Positions 1 through 13,600 are shown, counted from the first letter of the stretch. The stretch is DNA of 64,000 nucleotides from Prochilodus magdalenae (GCA_024036415.1 JAMWET010001067.1:209501-273500), one strand, 5' to 3'. Notes: generated by a model not told the origin, from the letters alone. Translations and numbers: made by a program.

Positions 1-716
1 CAAACATGTAAAAACAGCGTCCAACCCTGGTCCTACACTTCACACACCTCCGGAGTAAACATTACATTCAATTTATCAAAGTGTTATCGACCTCTAATCA
101 ATAATATGCGTGTTTTATATACATGTATATATACACACACACATATATATATACGTAAACTGGTTAATAGTTCACATAGCTATTCCAAGCAAATCTTAAA
201 AATCTCAAGTACAGTATTCATTCATAAACTACTAACATTGCATATACAAAAAAAGCTTTAAAAAAAAGAACACATGGCTAATGTCTAGCCTACACCTTAA
301 AACTGTCTACAGGTTTAAGGTTTCAGAGACTTTAAACAGAGTGACTATGTGGGTATACTGAAATGAAAGCGTGCAGTTGTCTCCCTTTTGCTACCCTGGC
401 TCGCTACAATGGGTGGGTGGGTAGGTGGGTGGATGGATGTGTGTGTGTGTGTGTGTGAGAGACCAGAACCAAGGTCAGATATTCCAGTCCTTAAAAAAAC
501 AAAATGAAACAAAATGAAAAAAACAATAAAAATAAAAAAATTAAAAAAAGGCGCCCACCCTCTTAGAACCCACACATAAATGCACATTTACATACATACA
601 CGCACCTCTATCTCCCACATAAACAGGAAACACTCACACAGAACACACACACACACACACACAGTTTCACAGACATGGCGCGAGGAAGGGGGCAGAGCGG
701 GGGGAGTAAGAGCAGA
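1..716 (-). other. rbm14: rbm14 3' UTR, incomplete at window edge
   Basis: Sequence after the rbm14 stop contains short (GT)n and (AC)n runs (about 436-457 and 640-661) and an A/T-rich block near 487-550. I found no minus-strand AATAAA in this stretch, so the transcript probably ends outside the window. No other gene is supported here. Confidence 0.4.
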
Positions 717-3480
717 CTATCGGAAGGGCGTTTCAGGGGGGTGCAGGGCGAGTTCGGAGCGGCGGAGGAGGGGCTCCTTGCGCGACGGCGGAATCGGCGG
801 AGGCTCATACACGCGGGGCGTCGCCACGGCGATGGCGGCAGCGGCAGGCACGGGGGCGGCGGGCAGCACTGGCCTGAGGGCGTCCAGCGCAGCCACCGGA
901 GGGGCAGGAACACCAGGGAGGGCAGAAATGGCAGGTACCGCAGCGATGGGGTTAGGGCCTGGGTAAGGGACCGCTGAGTACTGAGGGTACTGAGCAAGCT
1001 GCTGGTACTGCTGGTAGTACTCTGCATAGTATCTGAAAGAGGAAGTAAACAGGACACATACATAGAGACAAACACAGACAGAAAGTCCCCACGAAAATTA
1101 AATCAGCAGCAAACAAAACAGTTAGCATCACTGTGCTTGGTTACATGCAAGACATACACTGTCTATCAAAGTGTTTTCAGGAACATTCAGCTTTACACTG
1201 AAGGTATTTATACACAGGCATGGTTTCTTTGGAGTCTAAATTGGGCCTAAACCAATTTTAAAAAGACTGAGAGTCAAGATTGAGCCAATTAAAAATTAAT
1301 TATGCTTCTACATTTTCACTTTTTCAGTTTTGCTTTGGTCAGTGAGTAACTATTAAACATAAAAATAAACAAAGTTGACCGGATAAGTCCGCATTCAAAA
1401 TGTTCAGAAAAGACAGGTGTCCCCAAACTTTTGGCAAAAGTATTTGTATAGCACTTTCCATACTCATGTGTTCATTCAGCATGCAACATGAACAGAATGC
1501 CTCTATCTGACTCACCTGGTGACAGGATCCTCCTCCTGGCCTGCAGCTTCTTCCCGGCCTGCCGGAGTAGGCAGCAGTGCCCTCCTCTTAGCCCTTTGGT
1601 ACATGAAGGGCTTCATAACTGGGTCGGGCAGCAGTGGTGCTGATCTTCGGAGAGGGCTCCTGTCCCTTTCTCCAGACTTTGTGCTAGCCTGCTGCTGCTC
1701 TGCAAGCACTTGCTGCCCCTGCGCAAAGTAATGTGCCCTCGCTGCTTCAAAAATGGCTGCTGGGTCAGCCGCTCCCAGGGCACTGTAGGCCGGGCTGGCC
1801 GTGTAGATGGCTGGAGCCACCGTGTAGGCTGGGTTAACAGCGGCAGCGGCGGCTGCTGGTACCTCCATGCTGGGAGCCGCAGCCAAGAACACAGGGTTAG
1901 CGACCGCGGGTGCGTAAACCTGTTGCCCATAGGCGGCGGCTGCAGCTGCAGCAGCTGCTACTGCTCCGTTTGTCACCTGGCCATAAAGGGCAGGGTTAAC
2001 AGAGCCGTAAACCTGTGCAGCGGCCGCACTGGCACTAGTGTTGAGTGCCTGATTAGCCATAGAGCTGCCGTAGAGCTGATTAGCAACCGTTCCATAAACT
2101 TGGCTAGCTAGAGCTCCGTAGACCGCAGGTGCCACTGCTGTTCCACCTTCAGCCCTAGCTCCAGCAGCAGTCAGTCCAGTCAGAGCAGCGTAGGTGGGGT
2201 CGAAAGTAGAGGTATTGTAGACAGAGTTGTGGACGCTCTGTTGTACCTGTAATGGAAGTCCAGCGGCAGCAGCGGCGGCAGCTGCTAAAACAGCTGCTTG
2301 ACTCTGATATTGCTCCAGAGCAGGTTTACCAGCCGGGCACTCTCCAGCATAATGACCCTGCTTACCACAGCTCACGCAAGGGATCTTTCCAGTGGGCGTT
2401 TGCTTGCTTGGCTGAACCTTAGAAAGCTCCACAGAGAGTGGCCGTCCCTTAAAGGAAGTGCCATGCAAAGCTTCGATGGCCTGAAGCGCGTCTTCCTTGT
2501 TCTCCATGTGCACAAAGGCATAGCCTGTAAAAGAAGAGTTCCCGGCTGTGGTTATGCAAACATTAGTTATAGTAAAGTGGCTTCTGGAGAATCTTCTGCA
2601 GCTCTACGACGTATGCCAGCAGTAGCAGATGTGACATTGTTAAACGGTTTCCTTAACTGACCTTTTTTCTGGCTTAGCAGCTGGCAGAGTAGGAACAGAC
2701 TAAAAACACTATCAAGTATGCCACTATTTATGTTTAATTTGTTTTTCCCACAATTTGTGAAATTAGGTCAATGAATAGCCATGAATAGCCAAAAATGTAT
2801 GTGCTCTGTATAGGACAAAGCATTAAGTCTGTGGTATGTCTATGGTACATATGGTTTAGGTAAAAATATTACCTTTTAAAATCTCTAATCAACCACACAT
2901 CCAATTTATATATTTTATTACTCATTAAATTAAGGGGTGTACAACCCTGGTCCTGGAGATCTTGGACTCTGGAGAGTTCAAATCAAACATGCTTGGCTTT
3001 ACTCAGATGCTACAAAAGGCCTTCATTACCTGGTGGTGTGTTATTTTAGGGATGGAGATCTCCAGGACTGAGCACACACAATTTAAGGCATTTATTTGCA
3101 GCGTTGGGATTTCCTCCCAAACCCTTCTTACCTTTAACTTTGTCACACTCCAAGACTTTCCCAAAGGTCTGAAAGAGCTCCTTGAGGTCCTCTGTGGTGC
3201 ACATGCCACTCAAATTACCCACAAACACTTTTGTGGAGTGCAGTGGGCGTCCCCGGGATTCCTCCACCACCAGATTTCGACCTTTAAACTCTCGACCATT
3301 GAGCTCACGTATCGCCCGCTCGGCAGCACCCTCTCCTTGCAAGTGAACGAAGGCGAACTGCCTGAGGACGCTGCAGCTCACCACCTGGCCATAGGACTCA
3401 AAGATGGCAGACAGTTCTTCTTGCGTGGTGTCCAGGGCCAGGTTCCCCACAAAAAGCTTTACCGTATGGCCCTTCTCCAT
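717..3480 (-). CDS. rbm14: RBM14-type RNA-binding protein (two RRMs plus zinc knuckle)
   Basis: Nuclear RNA-binding protein of the RBM14/RBM4 family, whose members act in splicing and transcriptional coactivation. Coding exons are 3480-3132, 2524-1516 and 1032-717 (stop TAG), all with GT-AG junctions and consistent phases, giving 557 aa. RRM1 spans residues 7-75 with RNP2 LFVGNL and RNP1 QFAFVHLQ. RRM2 spans about 83-150 with VFVGNL and YAFVHMEN, split by an intron. A CCHC zinc knuckle (CX2CX4HX4C) uses C166, C169, H174 and C179. The rest is low complexity: poly-alanine with repeated VYG/LYG steps, an RDRSPLRR motif shared with RBM14 and RBM4, then a YYAEYYQQYQQ stretch and a proline-rich tail. 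Start: first ATG of the exon, 4 nt after the acceptor, directly before RRM1. Human RBM14 lacks the knuckle and RBM4 has it; I favour RBM14 from RRM similarity and from the position next to ccs. RBM4 is the main alternative. Confidence 0.9.
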
Positions 3481-3484
3481 CACG

Positions 3485-6185
3485 CTGCAGAGACAGGCAG
3501 AAGGTCTTTATTAAAATCAGAACAATAAACTCCTCAACCTGCAGGCCTGTCAATCAGTTGTCAACCCATATCAGATTTTATATTCAGAATTATTAAATGG
3601 CCAAGAGCTCCCTTCTCTAGTAAGAAGCAATCAAGCCTTTGCTCATATTGCTTTGACAGGTGTTCCACCTGTACTCAGAATCTGAACCAAACAATCGAGC
3701 CACGGCCCAATCACAGTGTTCATTTCTACTGGTAACGTGTAGACGTATCTCTAGTTTTAAGCAACTTAATGGGTAGGATTATAAAACATTTTATCAAAAA
3801 TACTTTTGAGGGAAAAATGTGAAGTTCTACAGTGACGCAGAGTGCAAAATAAAAATAGGCTGACACCAACAGACTCAAGCATGTTGGTAATGAACCACCA
3901 TGTTAATACCCCGACAGCTTTATGATGATTTATGGTTTATAAAAAAAACCCACACATCAAATCTTATTTTTACTAATCAGATCCAAACTATTTGGGCTCA
4001 GACTGCAGGCAAATCAAATCAGACTGTTTGACACTGTCCGGACTGTTATTTGCAAGTGATCTGTTTAGATTTGCATGTCCAGACATCACCAACCTATCTG
4101 CATGAGTTTCTAGGCATCAGTATATATGTATCAAATCCCAGCACCTGCGTCAATCTGGATTTGACATCATTGTTATTTGTTTGCATCACTGAAAGTCAGT
4201 TTGATATCCGAATTGAGAAAAATCCAACTGGAATCAATTCAAACCTCCGCCAAATGCAAATGCAGATTTCATGTTATTTTCTGTCCAGACTATCAACAGT
4301 CAATCTGGATACAATCCGGATATGCCAAAAATCGGATTTCATCTGGCAGTCTGAATAAGGCTGCCTGTATCTTGCAGGATAGACATCTAGTTCTATTACT
4401 TGTCTATAAAGCTCTAAGTAATCTAGCACCATCTCACAACACAGAATGTCTGTCTCTGTTCCAGCTCATGACCAGCAGATGCTGGCTTTCTGCAAACACC
4501 TTCCACAGAAAACATAGAGAGGCCTCTTTCAGTTATTACACTTCTAAACTGTGAAACTCAAATCCAATGTCCATTAGATAGTCAACCTCAATTCAATTTG
4601 AGATGCCAATGGCAGGAAATGTGTTTTATGAATAAAAGGCATTATTATTATTTTAATTATTATTCATCAATCAGATACCAAAACTTTAATTAGCATTTTC
4701 AATTCATAGAACAAAAAGTTTACCTGGTTACTCCGTGAGTCAGTACGGCAGAATATTGCGATACTATGCTGTATTGATTTCCCCCACCCCCTATTATCTG
4801 GTGCTCTTTGGCCACTGCAGTGTGAAACCGATTAAAACACAAACGTCACGTAAACCCAGATTTTGCTGAGGGTTTGTGAACACGGTTGTGCAGCTGTAGG
4901 AGTGAGGTCCTCTCTGACATGCACACTCAGATATATTCGGAAGGGGTTCCCCTGGACGGCCTATAGTCTAATCTTAGAGTAAACTGCAGTGCTAATGCTG
5001 AATCACCACTGGAACCTCCATTTAGTTAGGGCTTAGCTTTAATCTGGGTGTGGGAGTTCAAAGTTAAGGGAGAGTGAAGGAGAGAACAGGAGAAAGGGCA
5101 GCAGAGAAAGAGAGACAGAGAGGGACAGATGTCCTATCTTATCAGCTGAAGCAGAAGAAGCCACAAAGTCCATTCAGTTATGGTGAAAGGGCTGAGTGCT
5201 GGTCTGGGCACACAGGCTGAAATCCCTGTGGGTGTGTTGTTGCTGCTGCTGCAGGACTAATGGAGCTGCTCTCTGCCTGTTCGGGTGGTGTCGGACTCTG
5301 ACTTAGTGTCTATAATGAAGCCACAGGTGACACATACACATCTCCATGTTATTAGAGTTCAACCCCCTGAATAACGTTAGCTGGCGGTTACACGCTTCAG
5401 TTTCAGCCCCATTAAGATGTCTACATAGCCTCTATGGCTGATTTATGAACAGTTACAGACTTTGTACCACAGTATGCCAGCGGTTTGGGGCTAACTGTTT
5501 GTTTTGGACATTTTAGAGCACAAATCCCCCACAAAGACGGTGGAGCGGGTCTAGTGTCGCAGTGGCGCTCAGAGTAAACACGCCTGGCCTCTTCCTCCTC
5601 ACTGCTTAACCAAACTGCCTGTTAACAACAATAAAACTCGTCAGGGCTGAGCAATGGCCGCCTGCCTCCGTGCCAGAGGGGGGAAAGCTGTGGTTTATAC
5701 TTGCCTAAACACATTAATGTCTGAAAAATGCTGACCAGCCGTTCCCTTTATCTCCAGCTGGCGTCAACAACACCCGCTCGGGACGACTAGCATAGCAGGA
5801 ATAGCAGAGCAACAAGAGGCAGAAGCTCTGAAAACAATCACCCGCTAGAAGTCCTCACACCGGCCAGGCTCACAACACACTCCCTGAACACATACAGCAC
5901 CAGAACAACCCCACACGCCATCAGCACCGGGATAGGAACCGCCTTTCCCCGGCTCGTTTGTGTGTGTGTACCCGCTACAGGAGCGGGGGGTTTCAGTGTC
6001 CTCTCCCCCCTGTAAACCTCTCTGCCTTCCCCCCAACACTGTCTCTCTATCGCCCATCGCTGCGGACACGACCAAAACCAGCTCACATCTTCTCTGAAAC
6101 GGCCGGACAGCCGTTTCTGAAAGCCGCGGGTTTAGTACACGTTATAAACATAAACACAGAGAGAGTCAGAAATCTTCCATCTTAC
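3485..6185 (-). other. rbm14 intron 1
   Basis: First intron of rbm14. It carries a degraded LINE fragment near 4373-4640, described separately. The part from about 5000 to 6185 is moderately G/C-rich near the presumed promoter. No coding exon is supported, and the two other rbm14 introns (2525-3131 and 1033-1515) are also empty. Confidence 0.5.
4373..4640 (+). mobile_element. degraded L2-like LINE 3' fragment
   Basis: A plus-strand reading frame holds LLLVYKALSNLAPSH, matching the conserved VYKALNGLAPSY-type segment at the C-terminus of fish L2/CR1-type reverse transcriptase ORFs. It is followed by an ATTATTATT-like tail. Heavily truncated and inactive. Confidence 0.5.
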
Positions 6186-6245
6186 CTCAGCGGTGCAGGG
6201 TTTCAAAATGGTCGGTCCACTTCCGTTCTTCAGTAAAGACGGGCA
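6186..6245 (-). other. rbm14: rbm14 non-coding first exon (5' UTR)
   Basis: On the minus strand the sequence before 6186 ends in CTGAG followed by a consensus donor GTAAGA. The coding exon downstream opens with an acceptor 4 nt before its ATG, so an upstream non-coding exon is required and this is the best candidate. The 5' boundary (TSS) is not visible and is set arbitrarily before the GA repeat. This is inference from splice signals only. Confidence 0.5.
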
Positions 6246-6257
6246 TTCTTTCCCAAC

Positions 6258-6294
6258 GAGAGAGAGAGAGAGAGAGCGAGAGCGAGCGAACGAG

Positions 6295-6366
<72 letters not shown>
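6258..6366. repeat. (GA)n microsatellite at the rbm14 promoter
   Basis: About 110 bp of nearly pure GA on the plus strand, directly upstream of the presumed rbm14 first exon. GA/CT tracts can act as GAGA-type or H-DNA-forming promoter elements; function here is not shown. Confidence 0.9.
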
Positions 6367-6371
<5 letters not shown>

Positions 6372-6871
6372 TGTACAGTAAAAAAAAGGGGGAAAGTAAA
6401 GAAAAAGAAAGAAAGACGAGTGTATGAGAATGAGTGTCATCCCTTATGTATTTCTGCCATATTACACGTAAAGCCCCCTAAACAGAGAAAATGAAGGAAG
6501 AATGGGAGAGAAAGGAAAGATGAGTAAGACCTAAGTATACTAAACTGAGAGTGACAGAAAGGGAAAACGAAAAAAAGAAAAACGACTTGTAAATGTTGTG
6601 TTGTGTTGTAAATGTTTGGCTAATTCTGCATGTACAGCATCGATGCTAATAAAGCCCTCTGAGCTACGAGGGTGGAAAGGGGAAAGAGAAAAAGAAAGAA
6701 ATTAAAGAATGTAGAAGAAGAAGTAGAAGAGGTAGAAAGTGAGAGAGAATAAGACTGCCGTCTCATTACTGCTTTGGCAGTATTGGATGTAAAGCAGCCA
6801 TGTCATAAAAGCCTACTGAGGGAGGGATGGAGGGAGCAAAGAAAATTAAAAAAGAAAGCTCCCAGAAAGTT

Positions 6872-6962
6872 CCCAGCTCCATTCAGTCACCTTCATTTCA
6901 AAGCTAGCTGGAATGCATGTGTTAAACAGCTTCTTAAAACTCTGCCTCATCTGTGTTTGTGA
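6872..6962 (+). repeat. 90-bp direct repeat, copy 1 (copy 2 at 7937-8025)
   Basis: The segment starting 'cccagctcca' and containing 'cattt caaagctagctgg' reappears about 1.06 kb downstream with only a few substitutions and small indels. No coding sense in either copy. It may mark a segmental duplication or a dispersed repeat. Confidence 0.85.
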
Positions 6963-6990
6963 AAACAGAAAGCACACAAAGAAAGGAAGA

Positions 6991-7044
<54 letters not shown>

Positions 7045-7936
7045 AAAATCAATTTTGTCATTGTTTTGGCATCTAAAACTGGAGAAGGAGGATGAGTAGC
7101 AGAGAAACTGAACTGTGAGAGCGATAGAGCAAAAAGAGAAAAATAGACAAAAAGAATGATTAAAACCAAAAGAAAGATGAGCTTGACTGAATATGACTGT
7201 AATTATTCTGGCCTATTGCACATACAGCAGTGGAGCCCACTGAAATGAGAGAAAAGGAAGGAAGAGTGAGACTTAATGAACTGAACTGATAGAGTGACAA
7301 ACGTAATAAAGAAAGAATAAAAGAAAGCTCATCTTGTAAATGCTTGGGCAGCTCTGCATGTAAAGCATGTTAAAAGCCCACTGAGCTGAGATAGAAGGAA
7401 AAGAAGAAAATATGATTGATCTGATAAATGTTTTGACAATATGTATGTATGTCATGACAGAAAAAACACAAAAAAAGGAAAGAGAGAGAAGGAAAGCACA
7501 CATCCAGAATCTCCTCTACACAGAAGAGATACAGCTACACCAGTGAATAAACTCCTCCTACTTCTCCTCCACCAAACACACAGTTCAGTAAAACAGAAGT
7601 CACTTAGACACCATCACTCATAACCCGTCTGTGTTCCTTTAATTATCAAAGGAATGACAATAAGAACCACACTACAGCAAATCAGGAATTCAGACACGAT
7701 TAGCACACATTCGTCTTGAAGATGGTTCAATCAAACTAACAGGAGCATTTTAATTATAGTTGCAGTAATCAGTGCTTACACAGAGCATCAGCCCCTTCTG
7801 CTCAAAGCAATCATTCTGATTATAAACTGAAAATCTTTTCGGTAAAAGGAAAAAAAGAATGAAAGAAAAAAAGAACGACACAAACAAACAAACCAACAGT
7901 AATTCAACAACTAGGCTAAAGAAATGGCTTTCTGAT

Positions 7937-8025
7937 CCCAGCTCCACTCAGTCACCTTCATTTCAAAGCTAGCTGGAATGCATGTATTAAACAGCTTCTT
8001 AAACTCTGCTTAATCTGTGCGTGTG
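7937..8025 (+). repeat. 90-bp direct repeat, copy 2
   Basis: Second copy of the segment at 6872-6962, same orientation, differing by a few substitutions and one-base gaps. Confidence 0.85.
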
Positions 8026-9799
8026 ATTTCAGCACCTACCAGTCTGGAATAGACTCAGGAGAATTCAGGAGAAAACAGAGAGAACGTGCCGTATACAGAC
8101 AGTTAACATTTCAACTGCTCGGGAACAGGAGCACTGTTACAGGTGACATGCACGATGAATACCAAACACTACACAGGAGCACACTTGATGAAATATTACT
8201 TAGGTAAAAATCTGTTATAAAAAAAAATATCTGCTATATAATATGTAGAGATGTCTATATTTCTGTGCCAGGTGATGTTCTCTATGTGCTTAAGTACAAA
8301 AGAACTTGCTTGTAAGTGTACTTAAGTGTACAGTTAAGTACTATTAAGTTATTATACATGTTGTCTAATATACAGTAACCTTTAACTCCTGCTCTCATGT
8401 GTGCAGCTACACATCTATACACCTTACTCATCATATCAGACCTCTTCAATATCTGCAGTAGCTCATAGTATCTTCACCTCGATACTTGAACTACACTCAG
8501 ATAAGTACTTTCCAACAAGCTGAAGCGCCTAACCTGCTCCTGATCTGGATATATTTGGGATTTTGGATCATATACAGACTATTCACAGCAAGCTTCTGAC
8601 TAGAGGTGGACGATGTACAAATGTAACAGAGCAGTACTTCAAGAAATTTTCACAAATGTTGAGAAAAGCACAGTATATTAAGTTGTGACATAATGTATGA
8701 TGATATGTACTCTCATACTGGCCAGTCCTGTTTCTGACCAGGTGGACCCCTCTGGTGATTTTTTGTTTGTAACATTTGCAGCAGCAAATACATGAAGAAC
8801 ATCACTTTATAGCAAAGGGAGGAAATCATACTGCATAGGGACTCAGAGGGAAAAGCAGGTATAGCTTCAATAGGCACTGAAACAGTAGCAGAGCTTTTAC
8901 TGGGGCAGGTGCTTTACTTTATATTATAACTGATATTGAAATGATACACAGATTTGTTCTTTCTTCTTTGAGAAAGATCCTATTATAAAGTTCTATTCAT
9001 CATAAATCTCATTCTTTCATGGACATACACATTTGTGCCCAACTGTGGAGGGAACCTGTTAGCATAACAGTGCTGATGCTCCAGCTCAGGGAAAGAAGAG
9101 CCATGGGCTGAAACGGACATTGTAGTATGCAAACAGTAGCAGCCAGCATTCTGACAGAAATAAAAAAGGAGAGCTTTTTCTTTGTGTAGCGTCTAAACTA
9201 CACCGTGAGCCTGACTGCCAGAAGCTACACCAGGGAAACCTCTAAGGGTATCAAGCTCTATATTTGCATGGTCACAATATACTCAACTTCACACACCACA
9301 GTGAAAAACTATTTGACTTGCAGACTTTTGCATGAATTTAAATGTCACATGTTTACCTGTGTGCCATCTCAGCCAAAAGTCTGAAAGAATGGGCACACTC
9401 GTTGGTTTTTAAGCAGGACAGTATAGGCCAGGGGATGCACACTGAGTTCCTTCTGGGCCAAAAGCTGAACACAGTGGCCTCCATTCCATGGTAAGGCCAA
9501 AAGGGTCTGCAAATCATTCCAGTGGCATTTAAAGACGGACACAGTGCGGTGACAGCTAGGCTAATGCTAGCAGGCTCCTCTCTCCTGGTTAGCAGCTCTC
9601 CTAATTAGCATTTAAAGGTCTTCCTTAGCTGCACCCCTAATTTTGAGGCACAGCTAGTATCACTGCAAACCCAGTTTGACACCCCTAACATAGAGAATAT
9701 AAGGCAAGGTAAGTTTGGAAGGTTCCCACAACAAGGCAGGTATTTTCTTTCTGTACTCTACTGAATTCTCTTGTCCTCTAAGTGCACTCTCTGCTTATG

Positions 9800-9805
9800 T
9801 TTATT
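9800..9805 (-). terminator. ccs: ccs polyadenylation signal AATAAA
   Basis: A minus-strand AATAAA lies about 18 nt after the ccs stop codon, which would give a very short 3' UTR. It is the nearest canonical signal. Confidence 0.55.
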
Positions 9806-9822
9806 CACGGCTGCCCGTGAGG

Positions 9823-10571
9823 TCATAAATTGGCCGTTGGTGTTTCTGTGACTTTGCGTCCTTTTCCTGCTATGGGCCGATCTCTCTCCTCCCACAGGGT
9901 GACACCATCACATGTACAGAGCCGTTTAGGGTTCTGGAACAGTCCCGCAGAACGAGCGATTATTCCACACGCCAGCCTAAAAAAAAAAAGAGAGAGGATA
10001 ATTTGCACACTGTAAGGAAAGTCACCTATGTAAAGATTTGACCACCCCTTTCAGATATGAGGCACTCAGGATGCTACATTTACACTCATCGTCAAATGAA
10101 TAGTTGCACCCACAAGGAAGTATGGGATTGCAGTGCTACTGGGAAGGAAGATAAAGGTTACCAGGAACAATACATGATGATAAATTTAGACTGATATGGG
10201 GAATATTTATTGAGCTATCGCAACGTGCCAGACGTCTCGGCATGGAGTTGTAAAGTTTCCTAATGGTGTCCAGCAATAACAGACAGGGACAGCGATAGTC
10301 CCGTCCTTGCCTAGGACACATGTGCGACCAAGCGTGAAACTTGAATCATTCACACACCCACAAAGTTTTATTGTAGTTGGTTGATTCCTTCTGGGTGCAA
10401 CTATTTGTGTAAGCATTCTTTTGACAATGAATGTATTTATGAATGTAGCTTCACTCAGCTTTCTCAGTCATGAAGCAACCTTTAGCTCAGTTCATAATTT
10501 TAAGCCACAGCTTCCAAGCTTCCTGCTAATATTCTGAAAGCTAGGAAATCACAAAGTTTTTTTTTTTTTTT

Positions 10572-10655
<84 letters not shown>

Positions 10656-13600
10656 CTTTGTTTTGCCATATTAAATAAATAAATAAATTCTGGAAAACAC
10701 TGATTCCAAGCTTTTAAATGCCACTGTAGTCACAGGATCTGTAGACACGGGACTGCATGCAGTTTAGGCAAATTAAAACTACGGCCTGTGGGCAAGCTGA
10801 GATTTGACCACACACCACAGCTCACTCACATCATTGCCTATGTCTACAGAGGCTCCGGTGCCGCGGTGGAGATTTTACATATAGAATGACAGGCCATCTT
10901 TCATATCAGTCAAGCCAGCCATGGCTGTCATTGTGTGTGCTGTAACTGTTTGTAACTTGGGTTTTGCTCTCACTTCTCTCCTGAGTTTCCTGTCTGTCTG
11001 GACAGTGGGTGATGTCCTCGGCCCAGGTCATCTTCTCCAGAATCCACTACCAGCGAACGGCCAATCACATCCCACACCTGTCAGAGCCGGCGAGAGGGAG
11101 AGACGCATGAGACACTGGAGCATATTCTTTATTCCCTTTAAGGGTTAGGAAAGTTAGCCACAAAAGAAGAACAACCTAATCAATATTAATCACAACCACT
11201 TCTGTATTCTAACACACACTGGACACCAGAGCTGAGCTTATCTTCACACCGGGTTAAAGACGATAGCAGGAAATGACATGTAATTACAGAATTGAAAAGA
11301 TCATGAATGGAGAAGGAAGGAGACATATCTATTATATGATAAGCAAATAAAGAGATTAGATATTCTTAATTAGAGATTTAAAGATATGCAGTGGCACAAA
11401 CTCAGATTACAAAAAACACTATGCTTATTTTCACTGTTCATCGCTTTATTTTTTGGGGTCCACAGTAACAGATTTTAAAGTGATATTACATGTTATTACA
11501 ATGTTATTTGGGTGGTTTCATGTATCAAACACATAATCATTAAAATTAATTCTCACATTATCATTTTCCAACCTTTTTTTCCCCATTACAATTAAATAAG
11601 CTGTTTTGCCCTGTATTGCGCCTCAGTTTGGGTGGGGAGTGGGCGGAGCTAAACCATTGTAGGTTGACTAGAAGTATTTATTTGTAATTTTTTTAATTTA
11701 TTTTATTTTTTAAATGCTGTTTTTTTGGGACATTGCAAGAACAACAAATTTATAGTGGTTTATTTCTGGGTCGTCTTTGGGAGTCAATGGTACGTTTTGA
11801 AATTTGAAATTTACCAGCATCAAATCATCAAATAGTTAGCCAATGACAGCCAAAATGGCAAATGACCATTATAACACCCACTACCAACCAACTTCGACAG
11901 GAATTCATGTTCAGCAGAAAAGAAGTGATATACAGTACATAGATGCAAAACGAGTTAACACTGGTGCTGCTTTCCACCACTAAAGATGCTCGTGGAGAGT
12001 AAAGAGAGTTTGATGCCGAACTCGGTAAGAACTGGAGAGGTAGCAGGAGGGACCGTGCATCTTTTGGTGATCCGTTGCTCCCAATAGTCTGTGTTATGAA
12101 CTCGTACCTAGCTATCATCAAGAACAACTCATGACCTTCCATGTTTCACCCAGAATTAGATCATGATGTCAAGAATGTTTTGGTCACTAATACCATGATA
12201 AGAAATCCCTGATCTGAGAGCAGTTGTTTATTTATATACAGATGACAGCATATGCTGAAACTTATCCATCTGTAATAAAGTATTAATAATCAAATGTATG
12301 CACTCATTTTCTTCTGCTAATACAGCACGAGGTATCATGAGTCGTGAGTGAGTTACCTTTAGCTGTGAGTCCTCCAGTCGGAATGTGGCTCTGCCATCCG
12401 ATCCTGCCTGGACATTACCCAGGTCACCCACATGCTGTCCCACAAACACACATACAAGCTTTTAGAGCATCTACTCCTCCATCAAATGTGCACTGATTTC
12501 AATCTGTTTTGATCTATTTACCACCAACTAACCAAACTGCAGCTGGAATTCCATGTTTAACCCTTAGAGGTTTTTGCAGACTCTAACAAAAACATGCTGT
12601 AATTGTATAATAACCATTTCTCACTCATAGCTTAAATATCAGTGTACATGATGTTATAACATCTGAATAGTACACCACATGCATATCGTCGCTGTACAAA
12701 GAAAAACACGTATCTCCATTTTTGCTGATTTTTACTTTTTTGCCTCATTGGAACACATCAGTTGCTGTTTACACCGAGACAGAATCTCATTAAGATTGGA
12801 CCAACAGAAATGGCCCCAAAAGACATCTGGTTCCATTGACTTCCATTCAGATTAAATGAGGTCTTTGGCCTCTCCTGTAAAGCTGCCTTTTTGGAGATAC
12901 CTGTTTTTCTTTGGACAGCGACGTTCTACTAAATTAGATCAGATTGCAGTTCCACAGTAAAATAAAATTAAAAATATATGTATATAAATATATATGTTAT
13001 GTTATGTTATGTTATGTTATGTTATGTTATGTTATGTTATGTTATGTTATGTTATGCTACTATACCCAAGGCATTAGTAATGAGCTAAACATGTACATAA
13101 ATTGTCATTTTCTCTACAGTATTATGGAGAAGCTAACCCAAACCATAACCCCTTTTTTAATTCTTTAAAAATTGCTGTCTGCAAAAGTACTGAAACATTT
13201 TAGTCTGTAGGCGGCCCTTATTTTAGCCACACCCCTGCATTTAGTACAATAAGGGAGACTGCATGCCTGCCCTTCCAGGCCACCTGCTGAGCAGTTAGGT
13301 TTTTAGTTAATATATCCCAAACTCCAAAAAGCAGTGTGTAACATTAAGGACTGCCATTACCCAAAATGCTCTGCAGAATATAATCTTGTTTGTGTTTTGA
13401 TGAAAAATATTATGATTTTATATACTAGCTTTATATACTAGCTGTGTGCTAGTCATGCTTTTGTCAGGTCATTTGTAATGAAACTCCATGAATGTGCCTG
13501 AACTCATGACATTAACAAACTGCACTGCATGTAGTTCTGCTACAATTTCACTGAGTCAAAAGTAACTGTACCCTCTCTGTGTCCTCCGGGCCTCCGTGTT

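Larger units (their letters stand above)
6246..9799. other. intergenic region between rbm14 and ccs
   Basis: No exon is supported. From 6440 to 7500 the sequence is purine-rich, with a degenerate unit recurring several times (variants of 'tgcatgtaaagca...aaagcccactgag'), suggesting an old tandem duplication. A second (GA)n run lies at about 6990-7038. A 90-bp segment is duplicated (listed separately). From 8030 to 9790 I see only unique A/T-rich sequence. Confidence 0.6.

Noticed and set aside
608..1075. 155-codon minus-strand ORF over the last rbm14 exon
   Set aside because: Wrong frame. The true exon is 1032-717 in another frame, joined in phase to the exon ending at 1516.
10558..10655. 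Poly-T tract as a terminator
   Set aside because: It lies within a ccs intron and on the sense strand is poly-A; no Pol III gene precedes it.
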